Source: CAZLBV01 sp964557845 | GTDB taxonomy: Bacteria; Acidobacteriota; Aminicenantia; Aminicenantales; Aminicenantaceae | Direction: 5' to 3' | Assembly: GCA_964557845.1 (NCBI GenBank) | Contig: CAZLBV010000034.1 | Location: 1 to 5,755 of the forward strand | DNA: 5,755 bases | In this document: positions 4,957-5,755 of the stretch, piece by piece | Layout of the letters: every line of letters starts with the position of its first letter | Numbering within the stretch: the stretch's first letter is position 1 | Made by a program: the position numbers and the translations under genes | The notes under the pieces: generated by a model | The model's input: the letters and a program-made list of their open reading frames with translations, nothing else | Database searches by the model: none | What the model was told of the DNA's origin: nothing

Positions 4957-5755
4957 ATTTGAAGTATTTTCTCTTGTGCTTGGGAAAAGGTTCATGTTCA
5001 GGCCATACAATCGGGTCTTCTTGGATCTTTTTCATCAGCTCTTCAACGGCCTTCATCAATTGGGCATCATACCCCCGGGCGACTTCAGCAGGATGGAGAT
5101 CCACGATTATATCCGGCACGACGCCTTCATTCTCCACGATCCATTCTCCGTTGGTATCATAGATCCGATAATCCGGAGCGGAAAGACCTCCTCCGTCGAT
5201 CAGTGATATCCACATTGACACACCGACCAATCCTCCCCATGTACGTGTTCCGATGACCAGGCCCATTTTGCGCTTTTGAAATTCCATGGGCAGCATATCA
5301 CCGCCTGAACCTGCCTGGCGGTTAGTCAGACAGACCATATGGGCCCGGGTAACAAAGTCCGGGATAGTTTGATCATGGGAATAACGCCGGGTCCAGTAAG
5401 CATGCAGAGGCTTATCCAACCGGCGCAAAAATATATCCGGATCAAGACCGCCTCCATTAAACCGGCCGTCTATGACCAAGCCTTTTTTTCTCAGTTGAGA
5501 GTAGAAATATTTGGGGAATTCTGTAGCCGAGCCGAGGTAGGTATCGGGAAGATGAATGTATCCGATCTGTCCGCCGGATGCTTCTGCAACGGTCTTTCGG
5601 TTATGCTCGAGCCAATCCTGATATCTAAGCATATACTCACTCCCCAGTGGCTTGGTCTCTATTTGTTTTGCTCCCTCCATGGAAGGCCGCTTGTTGATGG
5701 TCAGAGTAACTTGATCTCCCGCAAGATCTAAAAAATAAAAATAGATATTTTTCGT
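4955..5755 (-). CDS. Tricorn-like S41 serine protease, C-terminal 266 residues (5' end outside window)
   Basis: The frame is open to the right edge, so the ATG at 5680 is internal and the gene continues outside. The first 25 or so visible residues (AGDQVTLTINKRP) look like the end of a PDZ domain. A C2-type tricorn core follows: LRYQDWLEHNR, GQIGYIHLPDT, GLVIDGRFNGGG, then AGSGGD with the likely nucleophile serine at codon 5308-5306, then GTRTWGGLVG and VENEGVVPDI, whose first glutamate probably matches the catalytic Glu. The His of the tetrad precedes the PDZ domain in Thermoplasma tricorn and should be off-window. Tricorn proteases are large (about 1,000 residues) oligomeric peptidases that trim peptides; many bacterial homologues are thought to be exported, and with the N-terminus missing localisation cannot be judged. 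The tail is rich in Lys and Pro. The gene converges on the RNase HII-like gene with 16 bases between stops. Assignment to the tricorn (S41B) rather than CtpA branch rests on GSGGD and the GTRTWGG loop. Confidence 0.9.
   Translation of the reverse strand, partial: TKNIYFYFLDLAGDQVTLTINKRPSMEGAKQIETKPLGSEYMLRYQDWLEHNRKTVAEASGGQIGYIHLPDTYLGSATEFPKYFYSQLRKKGLVIDGRFNGGGLDPDIFLRRLDKPLHAYWTRRYSHDQTIPDFVTRAHMVCLTNRQAGSGGDMLPMEFQKRKMGLVIGTRTWGGLVGVSMWISLIDGGGLSAPDYRIYDTNGEWIVENEGVVPDIIVDLHPAEVARGYDAQLMKAVEELMKKIQEDPIVWPEHEPFPKHKRKYFK

Noticed and set aside
4932..5206. Plus-strand frames at 4932-5162 and 4976-5206 (and 5339-5731)
   Set aside because: They are shadows of the tricorn-like gene, whose conserved motifs lie in the minus-strand frame.

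Overview
The window looks like bacterial chromosome: moderately AT-rich, with Shine-Dalgarno sites, two sigma-54-type promoters and one near-consensus sigma-70-type promoter. Sigma-54 and a BON-domain remnant argue for a bacterium. The archaeal-type homoserine kinase and tricorn-type protease are lineages shared between archaea and diverse, often uncultivated, bacteria. I cannot place the phylum from the sequence.

Layout. (1) 1-1226, minus strand: a DapA-superfamily aldolase gene, with the start of a homoserine kinase (thrB) overlapping its end and running off the left edge. The thrB start is a TTG fused to the aldolase stop codon, so it is easily missed. This looks like an aspartate-family amino-acid operon, but the aldolase has unusual active-site residues. 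(2) 1227-1504: a divergent regulatory region with two perfect inverted repeats in front of the aldolase gene and a -24/-12 promoter pointing right. (3) 1505-1727: a broken BON-domain gene with two apparent frameshifts and a nonsense codon. (4) 1728-1908: a second, better -24/-12 promoter and a leader with a possible hairpin. (5) 1909-3821: a two-gene operon of a membrane-anchored YVTN-type beta-propeller and a CDF cation-efflux transporter, joined by a 4-base ATGA overlap. (6) 3822-3957: a short gap with a tandem decamer and a TTGACA-N17-TATAGT promoter. (7) 3958-4938: a long, divergent RNase HII-like protein whose GRG motif is GYG. (8) 4955-5755, minus strand: the C-terminal part of a tricorn-like S41 protease, converging on the RNase HII-like gene and cut by the right edge.

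The most interesting part is the sigma-54 region. Two similar promoters, about 320 bp apart, share the heptamer ATTCTTG at almost the same upstream distance. One drives a decayed BON gene and the other the propeller/CDF operon. This suggests an inducible envelope or metal-stress module that has lost one member. The RNase HII-like protein and the altered aldolase are the best candidates for changed biochemistry. I see no phage, IS element, CRISPR array, tRNA or rRNA.
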